From Siphonodentalium dalli (lineage: Eukaryota; Mollusca; Scaphopoda; Gadilida; Siphonodentaliidae), in NCBI GenBank assembly GCA_032622095.1, contig CP136067.1, positions 43,445,549 through 43,509,548 of the forward strand: 64,000 nt of DNA, in the 5' to 3' direction. How positions within the stretch are numbered: position 1 is the first letter of the stretch; the number at the start of each line of letters is the position of its first letter. The notes beneath the pieces are model-generated. The model ran no database searches. It saw nothing but the letters and a program-made list of their open reading frames with translations, and was not told where the DNA came from. Position numbers and translations under genes: made by a program. This document shows, piece after piece, positions 1-10,261 of the stretch.

Positions 1-371
1 GACGGGTCAAATCTTGATCCCGACCTGACTTTGACATTAAAAAAGATCAATTCAAGGTCAAATCTGGTAAAACGGAAGTATTTCAACGAAATTTGATACC
101 TACTGTTACTTTCTGTCCCAGGAGTGTTTCGGGTGGGTCAAATCATGACCCTGACCTGATCTTGACATTCAAAATTGTCAATTCAAGGTCAAATCGGGTA
201 ATGCCGGGCGGATTTCGACGGGTACTTTTGTCGTGACTTTTGTCCGGGGAGTGTTTTGGACGGCTCAAATCGTGACCCCGACATGACCTTCACCTTTAAA
301 ATAGTCAATTCAAGGTTAAATCGCGCAATTCTCCGAAAATCAGAGGGGAACATCCCGGACGAAGTCGGGTC
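1..371 (-). repeat. GGTCA-rich dispersed tandem repeat, copy 1
   Basis: About three units of roughly 115-125 bp, each with a 'GGGTCAAATC.TGACCCCGACCTGAC' type core followed by TTCAAGGTCAAATC. The block ends in ACGAAGTCGGGTCCACCAGC. The same family lies in the opposite orientation at 30278-30800, where it starts with the complementary GCTGGTGGGCCCGACTTCGT end. It is cut by the left edge of the window. No coding sense was found; the short reading frame across it is a by-product of the repeat. Confidence 0.8.
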
Positions 372-559
372 CACCAGCTACTATTATACATATTTCTAGA
401 TTTAGTTACAAACTAAATACCTGTATATTGTACATAGAAATGTTTGACAAATATATCTGTATCAATATTACCATGCGGGTCATTAAAATAGATACGACGA
501 AACAAATTTCGAAGGGTGCATGTATCAGGTAAATTTTTATATTTCAAATGATGACAGGA

Positions 560-1925
560 ATGCGGAAAGTTGAAGTACCTACGTAATACTGGCTATCCGC
601 ATGAAGAGATATACATGTATATAAAAACCAAAATAGAAGATGACTGCTGGCGACAATGTTTTCCAAAAAAATTCAAAGCATTCGATAGCTCCCATCTAGT
701 TGTCAGCCCGAAGATCAATATGAAGTTTGGTGACTATCAGATGAGGGATATGTCTGTACAGTTGCTAAACAATTCAGTCATGCAAAAGAGGATCAAAGAG
801 TAAGATACCAAATTGCTGCCTGTGGTAATGTTTTTTAACGAAATTCGGGAAAATTAGATTACTCTCACGCTGGTTATCCAGAAGATCATTGTGGAATCTG
901 GTGACGATCGGACAAGGGGTGTCGTCTGTAGGATCAACCAAATTATTTAGCCAAAAAATAGTAAAATTGAAGATCACCGCTGGCAGTGATGTCTTCACAA
1001 GGACAGTTTGAGAACAAAATATGGCTCACATCTAGCGGTGACCCAAAATATCCACATGAGAAAAAGTTCTCCAATAAAAGCTGGCTGCAGGGTGCGCCAA
1101 TTGATTCAAATTCGAAATTTAGCAGGGTGTACTGCTTGTGGCCATGTTTTCCCCGCAAATTTGATAGACTGATGGACAAAACCACTGAATCCGTTGAATC
1201 AATATACATGTATACATTGATTAATTTATATGCATTGTTATACACAGTACTGGTATATAAAGGTACTGAAAATAACTATATTACTAGTATACATAAAATA
1301 AACCATATATTATGGCTATGGGTTCATGACAGCTGAGAACTTGGTGTGAATTAAAGAGTGGTGGTTTCTCAAGCATATCTAACCCTCCACGTTAGTAACA
1401 TGCCATTAGATGTCATAAGTATAATCTAGCTTGAGGACAGAAGTGATCCATAAAACCCCCCTTAATTCAACCAGGTCCTCGCGCGATGTATGGTCGATCA
1501 CATGATGATCTAGGGGGGGGTAGAATTGTTGTATAAAAACAGCACTGCGTGTAAATATAAAAAAAAATAGTGCTACATCTTATTACAGATTATTGCCATA
1601 TATAATCAGTGATTATACAGACAGTCTGACAAAATAAAGTTTCAGTGACACTCTATCCGAAGAGGGGAATAATTTCATCTGTTACAGTCAATGGAGCAAT
1701 TATGAATCTGGAAAGGTGAAATTTCTAAGTAATACTAGATATCGACATAACGCGATAACATATAACGTAAATGCAATATGGCCGCTGGCGACCATTTTTT
1801 CCTATGAAATTAAAAAAATATTTGATAGCTCTCATCTGATAAATAATATGAAGTTTGGTGATGATCGGATGAGTGAAGTGGACTGTGGTCTGTGCTAAAC
1901 GGTTTGGTAATGCTTAAAAAGATTC
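560..1925 (+). repeat. Degenerate dispersed repeat, several diverged units
   Basis: The stretches 560-800 and 1700-1925 align over their length: shared AGTAATACT, CTGGCGAC, TTTGATAGCTC.CATCT, AATATGAAGTTTGGTGA and GATGAG blocks in the same order. Shorter related pieces occur between about 808 and 1190 (GCCATGTTTTCC, TTTGATAG). This looks like an old tandem or repeatedly inserted element. The intervening 1190-1700 shows no recognisable feature beyond a short G run near 1503. Short reading frames through the units are not conserved between copies, so coding is unlikely. Confidence 0.6.
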
Positions 1926-2215
1926 TTACCTTAATATTTTTATGTTCACTTTATAAACTTCACTGAGTCATCTTTGTCATGTATTGAGTTTGATATATTT
2001 TGTTAACAGTTTATAAATTATGTATGTCTCATGTTTGTTATTTTAATTTATGTGTTTATTATCATTAAATAAAGTTGCATTCCTTAAAAAGATTCTTACC
2101 TCAATGTTTTTATGTTCACTTTATAAACTCCACTGAGTCATCTTTGTCATGTATTGAATTTGATATCTTTTGTTAACAGTTTATAAATTATGTATGTCTC
2201 GTGTTCGTTATTATA
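1912..2215 (+). repeat. Tandem duplication, unit about 170 bp
   Basis: The block starting CTTAAAAAGATTCTTACC at about 1913 recurs 170 bp later at about 2083, followed in both by the same TATGTTCACTTTATAAACT, CACTGAGTCATC and AACAGTTTATAAATTATG segments. A few substitutions separate the two units, so the duplication is fairly recent relative to other repeats here. Confidence 0.85.
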
Positions 2216-3579
2216 TTATATACACTTTATAGTGTGTTTTCAGAACGAAAAAAAAATGAATAAAATCAACAAATTTGTAAATTTAAAAACAATTCAAACG
2301 TTGTTGTATTCCATGTCCCAGCCCGGACATATACACCAAATTTCAATAATATTCATCGAGAAACAACGGACAAAACGCTATATAACACCCGTATACATAT
2401 TTTATTCCGAGCCGGACTCATCCTCGGGTACATGTTATAGTAGGTACCGAATTGACACACGTCGACTGGGGCGAGTTGGCCCTGGGGCGATTAGGCCGAT
2501 TCCGGCACCTTCTATAATTTACCGTATGTATCCGTTTACGCGTAGTTTACTTTAGAAAGTTCCGCAATTAATACCGTAAATAGCGCGACCATATTTGACA
2601 GAGAATGCCTCTGTTATTGATTATCAAGTTGCTATACATTAAAAACGACAAATTCACATGCTCGTTCAAGCGCAGTAGTCTATTTTCCCCATGTTAAAGG
2701 ACATCCACAAATACTAAATAACGCTAACCTACTGCCGAATGTTTTACACGACAACTGTTAACATATTTGGGCTGAATTCATCTGACGCGGTATTATTCCT
2801 CAAAATAAACAACAAAACCATCGTTACTTGGAAATGTAGTTTGGGCTAACATTTACATAAATCCTCCACATCATTTATTCGACACACACGTCAGATGAAA
2901 AACAGACATGAAGTAAACGGCCAAATTGGCCGAAATGAATTAGTAACTTATACTACAACAGATCTACAACGTCACTGGTGTTGATTTTGATGCGATTTTT
3001 TTTTATTTTCCTATAATATTTTGAGGTACTTTATTAAAAAGACCAAACATACATTAACATGTATATGGGAAGTCAAATTGACATTTATAAGTTATTGAGC
3101 GTAAAGGTACTCAATCCGATTCGATGGTCCCCATATCATCAGATTCAAACAACAACAACAACAACGTTTTTTAAATGCTGTTCCAGTTATCAGAATCGAT
3201 TAATTGCCCAAAAATAAACCAGTCAACTATAGTACAAAATATCCCAAAACCTCTTATTTATCAACATTTTGTTCAATGAAATTTTGCCGGTTTGTCAATT
3301 ATTTGACACAAAAAGCCACTTTATTTTAGAGTTATCCATCTTGATCCGCAATTTGGTCCGAGACCGTCTTCTCATCGACCTTTTACTCTGGGCCACTAAA
3401 CAAAAATTATCGGTGGTAAAAAATATTAGATTTCAAAAATCGATATTTGATCACTCTGAACTTTGATGGATGGGTTCCTCGACTCGAATCAAATATGTTT
3501 GACCTCCGAAGCCTAGGAAATAGTAATTGTACGAGCGTTAATTCCGACTATGCACCGTATATGTTCATTGAGAGCAGTG
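2216..3579. other. No gene recognised
   Basis: Only scattered short reading frames without recognisable motifs, and a (CAA)n microsatellite near 3146-3166. Nothing else can be supported. Confidence 0.5.
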
Positions 3580-3925
3580 ACTCTCGGGGCGAAATCCTTT
3601 TCGTTAGTTTATCGCCGATAGTACTGTTGTGTCCCGAATCGAGAAGTAAATATTTACAATTGAGCGTAGTTCGGACAAGGTTTTCCATGGAGTGGTACGG
3701 TTATGTGCTTAAGATTTTCGGCCATGTAGTAGAATGCTACAGTCATTCAGTTGGCATAGCGCCTGGAAACTCATTTATCACTTTCACACACCAAAACAAG
3801 TCCAATAATATGCCTTTAACGCGGTCATAAAAGTTACACACTGCAACACTCAGACACAGCGATGATACATCCGCGAATACAATGTCATACATCCTGCAAA
3901 AAGTCTAACCGTTAATCAATTTAGC
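3580..3925 (+). repeat. Duplicated segment upstream of the lectin exons
   Basis: Aligns with 58810-59060 and then 61090-61190. Shared blocks include AAGTAAATATTTACAATTG, TTTTCTATGGAGTGGTA (TTTTCCATGGAGTGGTA here), GTTGGCATAG.GCCTG, and ACATCCGCGAA with TCCTGCAAAAGTCTAA. The other copy is split by about 2 kb of extra sequence. A 127-codon reading frame at 3447-3830 crosses this copy, but the homologous copy has stops and indels in that frame. I therefore treat it as non-coding duplicated flank, possibly the promoter-proximal region of an ancestral lectin locus. Confidence 0.6.
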
Positions 3926-4021
3926 GAGTACATTCTGAATCACAATTACTCCATAGCTGAGACTATGAACCCCAGAGGGTGTAATAAAACAAATTAGTAT
4001 TACTTTACCCTTTCCTTTCAG

Positions 4022-4210
4022 TGTTGATTCCCGGTGACCGCCTTTTTTATACCATACCCGAGAGAAACGAGGCGTGGCTCATCAGTCTTCAGAAGCTTTT
4101 CGACGGAACGGAAGCGAAAGTTGACTGCGAAAGCCAGGGTGGCCAGTTATTGCCTCTGCGTGATGGCATTCCATACGAAATATTCAACGCCATAGATGCT
4201 GCATATCCCG
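4022..4210 (+). CDS. C-type lectin domain gene, internal exon (first half of CTLD)
   Basis: Exon encoding the N-terminal half of a C-type lectin-like domain, an extracellular carbohydrate or protein recognition fold. It is preceded by a pyrimidine tract and CTTTCAG (acceptor AG at 4020-4021) and ends at CCCG|GTATGT (donor from 4211). It enters and leaves in phase 1. The 63 codons read ...FDGTEAKVDCESQGGQLLPL..., which fits the CTLD alpha-helix/first conserved Cys block (A..DC...GG.L..). The reading frame joins the exon at 6318-6559 exactly: the G left over at 4210 plus GG makes a glycine codon. Upstream exons, including any signal peptide, were not found. A MITE sits 11 bp after the donor. 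The CTLD assignment is from family motifs; the ligand is unknown. Confidence 0.75.
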
Positions 4211-4221
4211 GTATGTTATAT

Positions 4222-4627
4222 TAGAGACCGTTCGCAAAATCACTATTACGATTACGTATAGGATATACTGTCCTAGTATATAAGGTGGACACCATCACAA
4301 CTTACATACGACGGTTAATTGATGACACATATGCCCCACTATATTCAATTACACATATATTCAAAAGCAATGTGTGTCTCTTTCAGATCCCATATTCTTA
4401 GCCGTGTGTTATACACCACACGGATAATGTTAGAGTGTCCCCAAACCGGACATGTGGCACACCCTTGACTCGTCTGCACATAATTAAACTGCATGCGTGG
4501 GGTATATTTCGTCTCGCATAAGAACCCCCCCCCCCCCCGCGCGTATAGACCGAATTTATATATGTGTATGCTGGCAGGATATTGTCCATATCCGTAATTG
4601 TAATCGTGATTTTGCGATAGATCTCTA
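4222..4627 (+). mobile_element. MITE, TAGAGACC family, copy 1
   Basis: About 406 bp with terminal inverted repeats: it begins TAGAGACCGTTCGCAAAATC and ends GATTTTGCGATAGATCTCTA, followed inward by matching ATTACGATTACG / GTAATTGTAATCGTG. A second copy is at 13632-14029 and aligns throughout (GGTGGACACCATC, TATGCCCCACT, GTGTCTCTTTCAGATCCCA, CTGCACATAATTAAACTG). TA at both outer edges would fit a TA target-site duplication as in Tc1/mariner-type elements. No transposase. It includes a run of about 14 C. It lies in the lectin intron just after the splice donor. Confidence 0.85.
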
Positions 4628-4766
4628 TTATTGTGGTTCATACTGTGCTATAGTCATAATTTTATGATCAGCCAATTTACCCACATGGCCGCGAAACTGT
4701 CATAATTTGCCCGACAATGGCGGCAAGATTTCTCACATCACATGGCGCAGCATTAAAGATCATGTG

Positions 4767-4940
4767 AGTGTGCCTTCTCTTATATATGCTAGTCCCCCAT
4801 ATAGGGAGTATCGCACATATAAGAGAACGCACTGGCTTACAAGATCAATGTAAATATTGTTAGGCCAATGCATTCTCTTATATATGCGAGGCGCCCCATG
4901 GGCGACTCGCATATATATAAGAAAATGCATTGGCACAGGG
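4767..4940. repeat. Double-hairpin element (GCCAATGCATTCTC family), copy 1
   Basis: Two adjacent imperfect palindromes: about 4767-4836 (TTCTCTTATATATGC / GCACATATAAGAGAA) and about 4863-4934 (GCCAATGCATTCTCTTATA / TATAAGAAAATGCATTGGC), followed by ACAGGG. The same two-hairpin layout occurs at 42339-42514 and 54373-54519, with a decayed form at 29706-29765. It is intronic in the lectin gene. The family has no coding capacity. Confidence 0.85.
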
Positions 4941-6650
4941 TTTTCGAAAACAAATCAGGAATTTCCAGTTATTAAAGGGTTAAATAGACGGACAGAAATT
5001 AGCAACACATTCGAAAGTCGCTAACAGTCCGATACAATTGACAAAAACGGACATTCAAAGATGCATGGACAGCTAATGACCGTGGCTAAAATATGACAGT
5101 CAGAAAAAGCTTGTTTTGTAATGTTTACTCGAGGCTGGTGTGGGGATTATATTGTAACAGAATCAAGAAGAGTACGCCACTTTGCACGAAACAGCGAAAA
5201 ACAATGATAAAAATGTTTTTACTGTTAATTCACTTCGTCTGTTTGGGTCATGCACGCATCGATCATTATAACCATCCATATCAATTGGCGCATTGTATCC
5301 CATGTATTATCGATGGTCCGCATCTTGTGACCATCGAGTATAGGACATTAGCTTAATCAACCAAATGTGAATGACGTCGGATTATTGTGTGACTCTTTGT
5401 CTGCAACACAGATACAGTCGAAATAATAGCAACTTGAATTCAGTTACTTATTCCTTATTCATAATTCCTTGTTTAGAAAAGTTAAGAAATTGTGGCCAAT
5501 GAACACGGGAACTTCCTTTGTGAAGCAGGATGTAAATGTCCTTTGTGAAGTGCATGTGGGGCGTAAATTTTGGGTCGAAAAAAGATCCGACCGAAAGTCA
5601 AAAATGGGTCTAAAATATTCAGAAAATAAACGTATAAAAAAATTGTCCCGAATAACTCCAACTAACTGTGCCGAAAATTTTGGGACGAAAATTACTTGGG
5701 TCGTGTTCCAAAAAGAGGTGTGAAAACTACCCTCTTCTCGGTCGGAAATGTTTTGGCAAATGACCCGGTCTCATCCCTGTCTGTAAACACTGAAACGCGC
5801 TCTTTAATTAAGTAGAGTTAATAATATAATTAAGTGACGGTAAATTTTGTAACTTTGAGCATTAATAAGGGGCATATAATAGAAGAATACATATTTGTCG
5901 TTGTTTGTTTGAATATTCGTGTCTGGAAAGAAATATCTGATTGATATTTTGCGGTATTCAAACAAAAACTGTATAGGTATTCTCTATTTATTCCTGATGT
6001 TGTAGAGTTAAATATTATACATTTTGACTCTATGAAAAGTGATAAGAAGCCATTGTCCTCCCGCTTTCAATATGTTTCAAACATTTCCGCGAGATCGATG
6101 TTTCAATGCCGATTTCTTCTTTAAAAAAACAGCCCACAAAACTGTCCCAAAAGATATGTATTATACCAGAAAAATCGATATAAAATAAATATTTATTGAT
6201 AGAAGTGTTCCCAGAGAGAGGTCTTCGATTCATGTGTTTTATTTTATACCCCAGGAACTATAAAAAGAACGTGTTAGGATGAGATACACTATCTTTAAAG
6301 TCGCTTACTCATTCCAGGGTTATTGAGGACGGGTAACCTCGATTATTTCTGGGTCGGTATAACTGATGGTACAACGGAGGGAACCTGGACGAACCTCGAC
6401 GGGACGGCTGCGAATCTAACGTGGCACGAGGATGAACCAACTCCGTATGGTGACTGCGGCTGTTTCTTCCATAACAACGGCCTCACTGACAAGTCATTCA
6501 AAATCGGTGATCGTTCATGTTTGCAAAAGGAGAGACATGTGTGTCTCTTTAAGTTTTAGATTGATGATGAAACACTTTCTGACATATATCAAAAATGGGG
6601 CATAACGGGAATTATACATGTAGCTGTTTAGTTAAAACTATGTCACACTC
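4860..6650 (+). repeat. Duplicated lectin segment, source copy
   Basis: This stretch (intron, second CTLD exon and 3' flank) aligns with 29700-30130 plus 33540-34760. Shared intron blocks include ACAATTGACAAAAAC, TTTGCACGAAA.AGCGAAAAA, TTCCTTATTCATAATTCC, CAGCCCACAAAA and ATTTATTGATAGAAGTGTTC. The homology begins at the second hairpin near 4860, so the first CTLD exon was not duplicated. About 180 bp present here (about 5207-5387) is missing from the other copy. Confidence 0.85.
6318..6559 (+). CDS. C-type lectin domain gene, terminal exon (second half of CTLD)
   Basis: Last coding exon of the lectin gene that includes 4022-4210. The acceptor is ATTCCAG ending at 6317; the exon starts with GG that completes the split glycine codon, and the stop TAG is at 6557-6559. 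The 80 residues contain the CTLD landmarks FWVGITD (W.G core), EGTW, WHEDEPTPYGDC and the final C..K..HVCLF block. The usual Ca/sugar triad EPN or QPD is replaced by EPT and there is no clear WND, so classical calcium-dependent mannose or galactose binding is doubtful; this is inference from family rules. It carries a CGC motif beside the second cysteine. No membrane segment follows, so a secreted product is likely if an upstream exon supplies a signal peptide. A near copy of this exon is at 34437-34678. Confidence 0.8.
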
Positions 6651-6689
6651 GACGGTCAGTCCGATTCTGCATGCATGTAAATATATAGA

Positions 6690-6828
6690 ATACACCCATA
6701 GTAGCCGAGAATAACAATTTTTCACCACGAGTGGTATTGTGGTTTTAACCACGAGCCTTTGGCGAGTGGTTAAAACCACAATTCCACGAGTGGTGAATTT
6801 TTTTTATTCTCGGCTACTATGGGTGTAT
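6690..6828. repeat. Foldback hairpin with TACACCCATAGTAG ends
   Basis: Left arm starts ATACACCCATAGTAGCCGAG (6690) and right arm ends CTCGGCTACTATGGGTGTAT (6828). The arms continue inward with TTCACCACGAGTGG / CCACGAGTGGTGAA and GTGGTTTTAACCAC / GTGGTTAAAACCAC around a short loop near 6755. It is a nearly perfect 139 bp palindrome, absent from the duplicated lectin 3' flank at 34760-34800, so it was inserted after that duplication. Confidence 0.9.
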
Positions 6829-6831
6829 TTT

Positions 6832-7600
6832 GTTTATACCATAATTATTATTCTTCGTTCGCTTCGTAAATGTATTTCTACTCTGTTGACCAGTGACTGT
6901 TAACATGTATGTGCACCGAGTGACCCAAATATGTTAAGCTATCATGAATGTGGGTCACGCGCAGTAATACATATTTCTAGGAAATTCGGTGATCCGCCAC
7001 TTTCTTTGGTATCAGTCAGCTGATGTGAACACACATTCAGATTTCCCACATTGCAGATACCATTAACAATCTATACGTTGTTGTCAAAATGTAAGCCGTC
7101 GTTCGCTTTAAACGCGGAAAGGCAGACGAACACGTGCGTTTTGTTTACATTTTCAACAGCTATCGCCGACCTGTATAAAACGTGGACTTTGTCGGTGCAT
7201 GCACCTAGAATAAACATCTTTAAATTAACTTTAATGTGTAATTTTTTGACAAGTAAACCCAGTAAATGGAATTGGATAGTATATATCTCTGTGTTTAGAC
7301 CACTTATCGCATTTCAGTGTGTTTTGAGTCTGGAAAATTTGGTATTTACTTCGCGAAGCGGGCGTGACGAAACATTGGGCTAAATTTCGACAGCGAGGTC
7401 ACCAGAGGTCAAATGACGGGTCGTTCTACTATGGGTATAAACGTTTAACACATAAAGTGCCGTTGAAACATTTACACAACAGTATAAATTTATACCAATA
7501 GTAGGAATCGTTATACCCACAGTAGGGTGTAAAGATGAAATTTACAAAACAGGTGTTATACACACAGTAGCATAGCCAATTATGGTATAAATATATATAT
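6832..7600. mobile_element. Insertion in the lectin 3' flank with TTTATACCATAATT ends
   Basis: Begins TTTATACCATAATTATTA and ends CAATTATGGTATAAAT, an inverted pair. The duplicate locus runs directly from ATGTATATA to TATACACAGG (about 34790-34810) without it, so 6686-7590 is an insertion together with the adjoining hairpin. Its right part (7424-7600) is the inverted partner of 10262-10460. It contains many short reading frames but no recognisable transposase, so it is probably a non-autonomous element. Confidence 0.65.
7424..7600 (+). repeat. Inverted arm downstream of the TRIM-like gene
   Basis: Reads TCTACTATGGGTATAAACG...CAATTATGGTATAAA. The reverse complement of 10262-10460 aligns through it (CTACTATGGGTATA, CGTTTAACACAT, ACATTTACAC, AAAGATGAA, GGTGTTATA, CAATTATGGTATAAAT). 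Together the arms bracket the 8043-9617 gene. Confidence 0.8.
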
Positions 7601-8042
7601 ATACACAGCTAGGTGAGTGGGCTGAAAATATTACAAAATATGACGACGGCAAAAATACGTGTTTGCTATATAAGAAGACTGTGTAGCAGTATGGTTGTTA
7701 TGTGGTTTGACCCGGAATAAATTGGTAAAGAAGCCGTTTTGTTCTCAACATGTGCGTACTCGTTTGCAGAACAACATATACAGAATCCGCTAAAATCCAT
7801 GTTTGGGAAAATTCTCAATTCAACATGGCATCCAAAATGGCAGCATTTATATATTTATATATTACATTCATTTTGAATAGTACGTCCTAAGGTAATAAAA
7901 TATTACGTTTTTGCAATGTTGTTTTTGTTCACTGTCATCTGCATGCCTATTCAATAATTGACGTGCAAATATTATTGGATGCTCCAATCTGTGACACCAG
8001 CATTCTGCTTGGACACATGCTTTCGTTGGTACTATAAATAAA

Positions 8043-9617
8043 TCAGAACTCCACTTCATATATAATGATCTTGTGATCTCGCTCGTTACCGATGGCCAAT
8101 ACTCTCCCACCTGGGTTAAAACACACAGAAACCGGTCTGTATATCGGATCACCCGACACCACAACACGTCCTCCGGTCCCATCGACGTCAAACTCCAATA
8201 AACTATTATTACTAATTGAAGTCACATATAGCTTGTGACCGACCACGAACAGGCCCCCGGGTTCCCGTAAACCAGGATGGGTTATTGTTCTTATTGTCTG
8301 GGAAAGGTCGACTGACAGAACGACGACAGAGTTTATGTCAATATCTGACACGAAAATGGCGGTTTGTTTCTCCGGAATACACAGCAAGAACGGAGTTTTA
8401 AATTTATACTTGGACGTGGCCACTATAGCCCCGTCATCTTTGAGTAGACGCACACACTTATCTGTCTGACAGGCAACAACGATCCTGTCTTCAATTCCAG
8501 CGATACCGATACACCCATGAGACGCCGGGATCTTCGTAATTAGCGACAAGTCGCTAAGTTTGTAGACAAACACACACTTCTCGCAGTATAAAGTTAAATA
8601 GATCTTTGATGCCCCTATGTACAGGCCATACGGCCCGCTGGGCAGATATACGTCTTGGAGCACGTTCCCCTCCACGCTCACCAACATCAGTTTGTTTGGT
8701 TTCTCGGTGCCGACGACCAGCGGACACGACTCCGTTCTGCCTGTAAATTGAATGGTGGTACATATCCCTTCAATGCTGATTTTCCGCTCTTTCACCAATT
8801 GACGGAGTGGACGATCTTCACGTACCAACGCGCAGCCTTCAGTCACTATCTCACGGGATTCTTCTTCTTTAGTCACCAAAACACAAGCTTTCCGGAGGAT
8901 AACTCGGATCGTTTCCAGCGTGTCTCGATCTACCCTGGAATCTAACGAAGAATCTAACTCTAATCTGCTCAGACTGTCTTTCGAAATCGCTAACATTTGA
9001 TGCATCTCCACAACAATTTCACTCATTTGATCCACCGTAAGGGTCGCTTGTGAGCAATCCACTCCCAGTTCCGATTTACCTCCCGCGACCTCAACTTCGC
9101 AGACGACAGCTGCTCCTTCGTGAGAGCTGTCTTCATTTGAGCGACATTCCTTCATCGTTTCAACATCAGACATCTTTCTTTTTAACCGTTCGACTGAGTC
9201 ACGGATTGTGTTGAGTTGTTTTTCACTCTGCACGGCTGAAGAGCGGCGTTGTTTAAATTCATTCTCCCATTTATCTACTGCATTTCTCTCACTTTCATCA
9301 AGTATTTTTCTGGCGTCGGAAAAATATTGTTGTATCTCACTGAACGCAAATTTCTGGTGGTGAACGAGCAAATCCAATTCGCTTGTTTCAGCAGAGGGAA
9401 GGATCCTATCTGCTTCTTTAAGAAGCTGTTTCATCTCTTTTCCCATTTGTTCTGATGCCTGGCCTGTGCTGACCAGCGAACATTTGGTATACGCGATCAC
9501 GTGGCACTGCCAACAGCACACCATCCTGTGATCCATGCAGAACATGTATCTGGATGATGTACCGTGAATCATACATATGCACTGTCGAGGGGCTGATTGT
9601 AGCATTGATGTGGCCAT
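8043..9617 (-). CDS. TRIM-like B-box/coiled-coil/beta-propeller protein
   Basis: A 524-residue protein in a single coding exon; stop TGA at 8045-8043. I place the start at the ATG at 9617. The longer frame (to 9656) crosses a clear splice acceptor (minus strand TGTTCATTTCAG, AG at 9627-9626), and the ATG follows it by eight bases in good context (CCATGG). Residues 13-46 form a degenerate B-box: C15-x2-H18, C27-x2-H30, C35-x2-C38, C46, with Tyr43 where a His ligand is expected. Residues about 50-150 are charged and heptad-like, with a coiled-coil look. Residues about 275-524 carry repeated beta-strand blocks such as GCIGIAGIEDRIVVAC, EPGGLFVVGHKLYVTS and RPVSVCFNPGGRVLAIG, typical of the NHL/TRIM propellers expanded in molluscs. 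No RING finger is seen, so E3 ligase activity is not supported. The probable role is cytosolic scaffold or innate-type sensor (inference). Uninterrupted frame, so probably functional. Confidence 0.85.
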   Translation of the reverse strand: MATSMLQSAPRQCICMIHGTSSRYMFCMDHRMVCCWQCHVIAYTKCSLVSTGQASEQMGKEMKQLLKEADRILPSAETSELDLLVHHQKFAFSEIQQYFSDARKILDESERNAVDKWENEFKQRRSSAVQSEKQLNTIRDSVERLKRKMSDVETMKECRSNEDSSHEGAAVVCEVEVAGGKSELGVDCSQATLTVDQMSEIVVEMHQMLAISKDSLSRLELDSSLDSRVDRDTLETIRVILRKACVLVTKEEESREIVTEGCALVREDRPLRQLVKERKISIEGICTTIQFTGRTESCPLVVGTEKPNKLMLVSVEGNVLQDVYLPSGPYGLYIGASKIYLTLYCEKCVFVYKLSDLSLITKIPASHGCIGIAGIEDRIVVACQTDKCVRLLKDDGAIVATSKYKFKTPFLLCIPEKQTAIFVSDIDINSVVVLSVDLSQTIRTITHPGLREPGGLFVVGHKLYVTSISNNSLLEFDVDGTGGRVVVSGDPIYRPVSVCFNPGGRVLAIGNERDHKIIIYEVEF

Positions 9618-9628
9618 GGTCGGATCTG
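9618..9628 (-). other. 5'UTR splice acceptor of the TRIM-like gene
   Basis: On the minus strand TTTGTTATGTTCATTTCAG precedes the exon, which starts at 9625 with ATCCGACC followed by the ATG at 9617. The pyrimidine-rich tract and CAG make this a strong acceptor. The upstream non-coding exon and promoter were not located. Confidence 0.7.
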
Positions 9629-10261
9629 AAATGAACATAACAAATGTATGGATCACTTAAAGACACGGTTGGCCTTGGCGGTGGGTATCCTGTGAAAATA
9701 TCTCCACCCGTCAAAAACCGCCACAAACAGAAAGAACACCAAAACGTAGATCGACTTTGTCCGTATACAAATAAGAAATATCGCATAAACAGTATGTTAT
9801 GGTCATATGTTTGACCATTGTTATGTAAACAAAAGCATAAAAAGTAACTTTTTTGATGTTTGTTTATATTATGATGGTAAACATAAAGAGCGTTCTTTGT
9901 TGGTGAATACCTGATATGGAACTAATAAAGAGCGTTTATGCCATTTGTGTGTGATTAGCCAGTAGCATTGCGCTTTCTTCTGTAACACAATCAGACTCTT
10001 GCTTAGGTAAAATATAGTAGGTATTTATGATAACATGCTGTTTACGCGATAGTCATGGTATATATGAACGGAACTGTATGCGTTTTAATGTTTTTCTGGT
10101 TACGGTGTTTGGAACAAATATGAATATTTTCGACAATTAAGGCCGCACGTGCCTTTAACAAATTGGTCAACTTCAAATCACGGCCCCTGGGCCGCAATAA
10201 AATCACAAAAGAGAATGTGCTCCTAAGATGTACTGATTATTTTAGTCCGGGTGATGGGCAT

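Noticed and set aside
2190-2555. 121-codon plus-strand frame
   Set aside because: Starts inside the 170 bp tandem duplication and shows no recognisable motif.
3447-3830. 127-codon plus-strand frame upstream of the lectin exon
   Set aside because: The homologous segment at 58810-59060 carries indels and stops in this frame; no domain or splice evidence.
9618-9656. Longer start for the TRIM-like protein at 9656
   Set aside because: The extra 13 codons cross a strong splice acceptor (AG at 9627-9626), so they are intronic.
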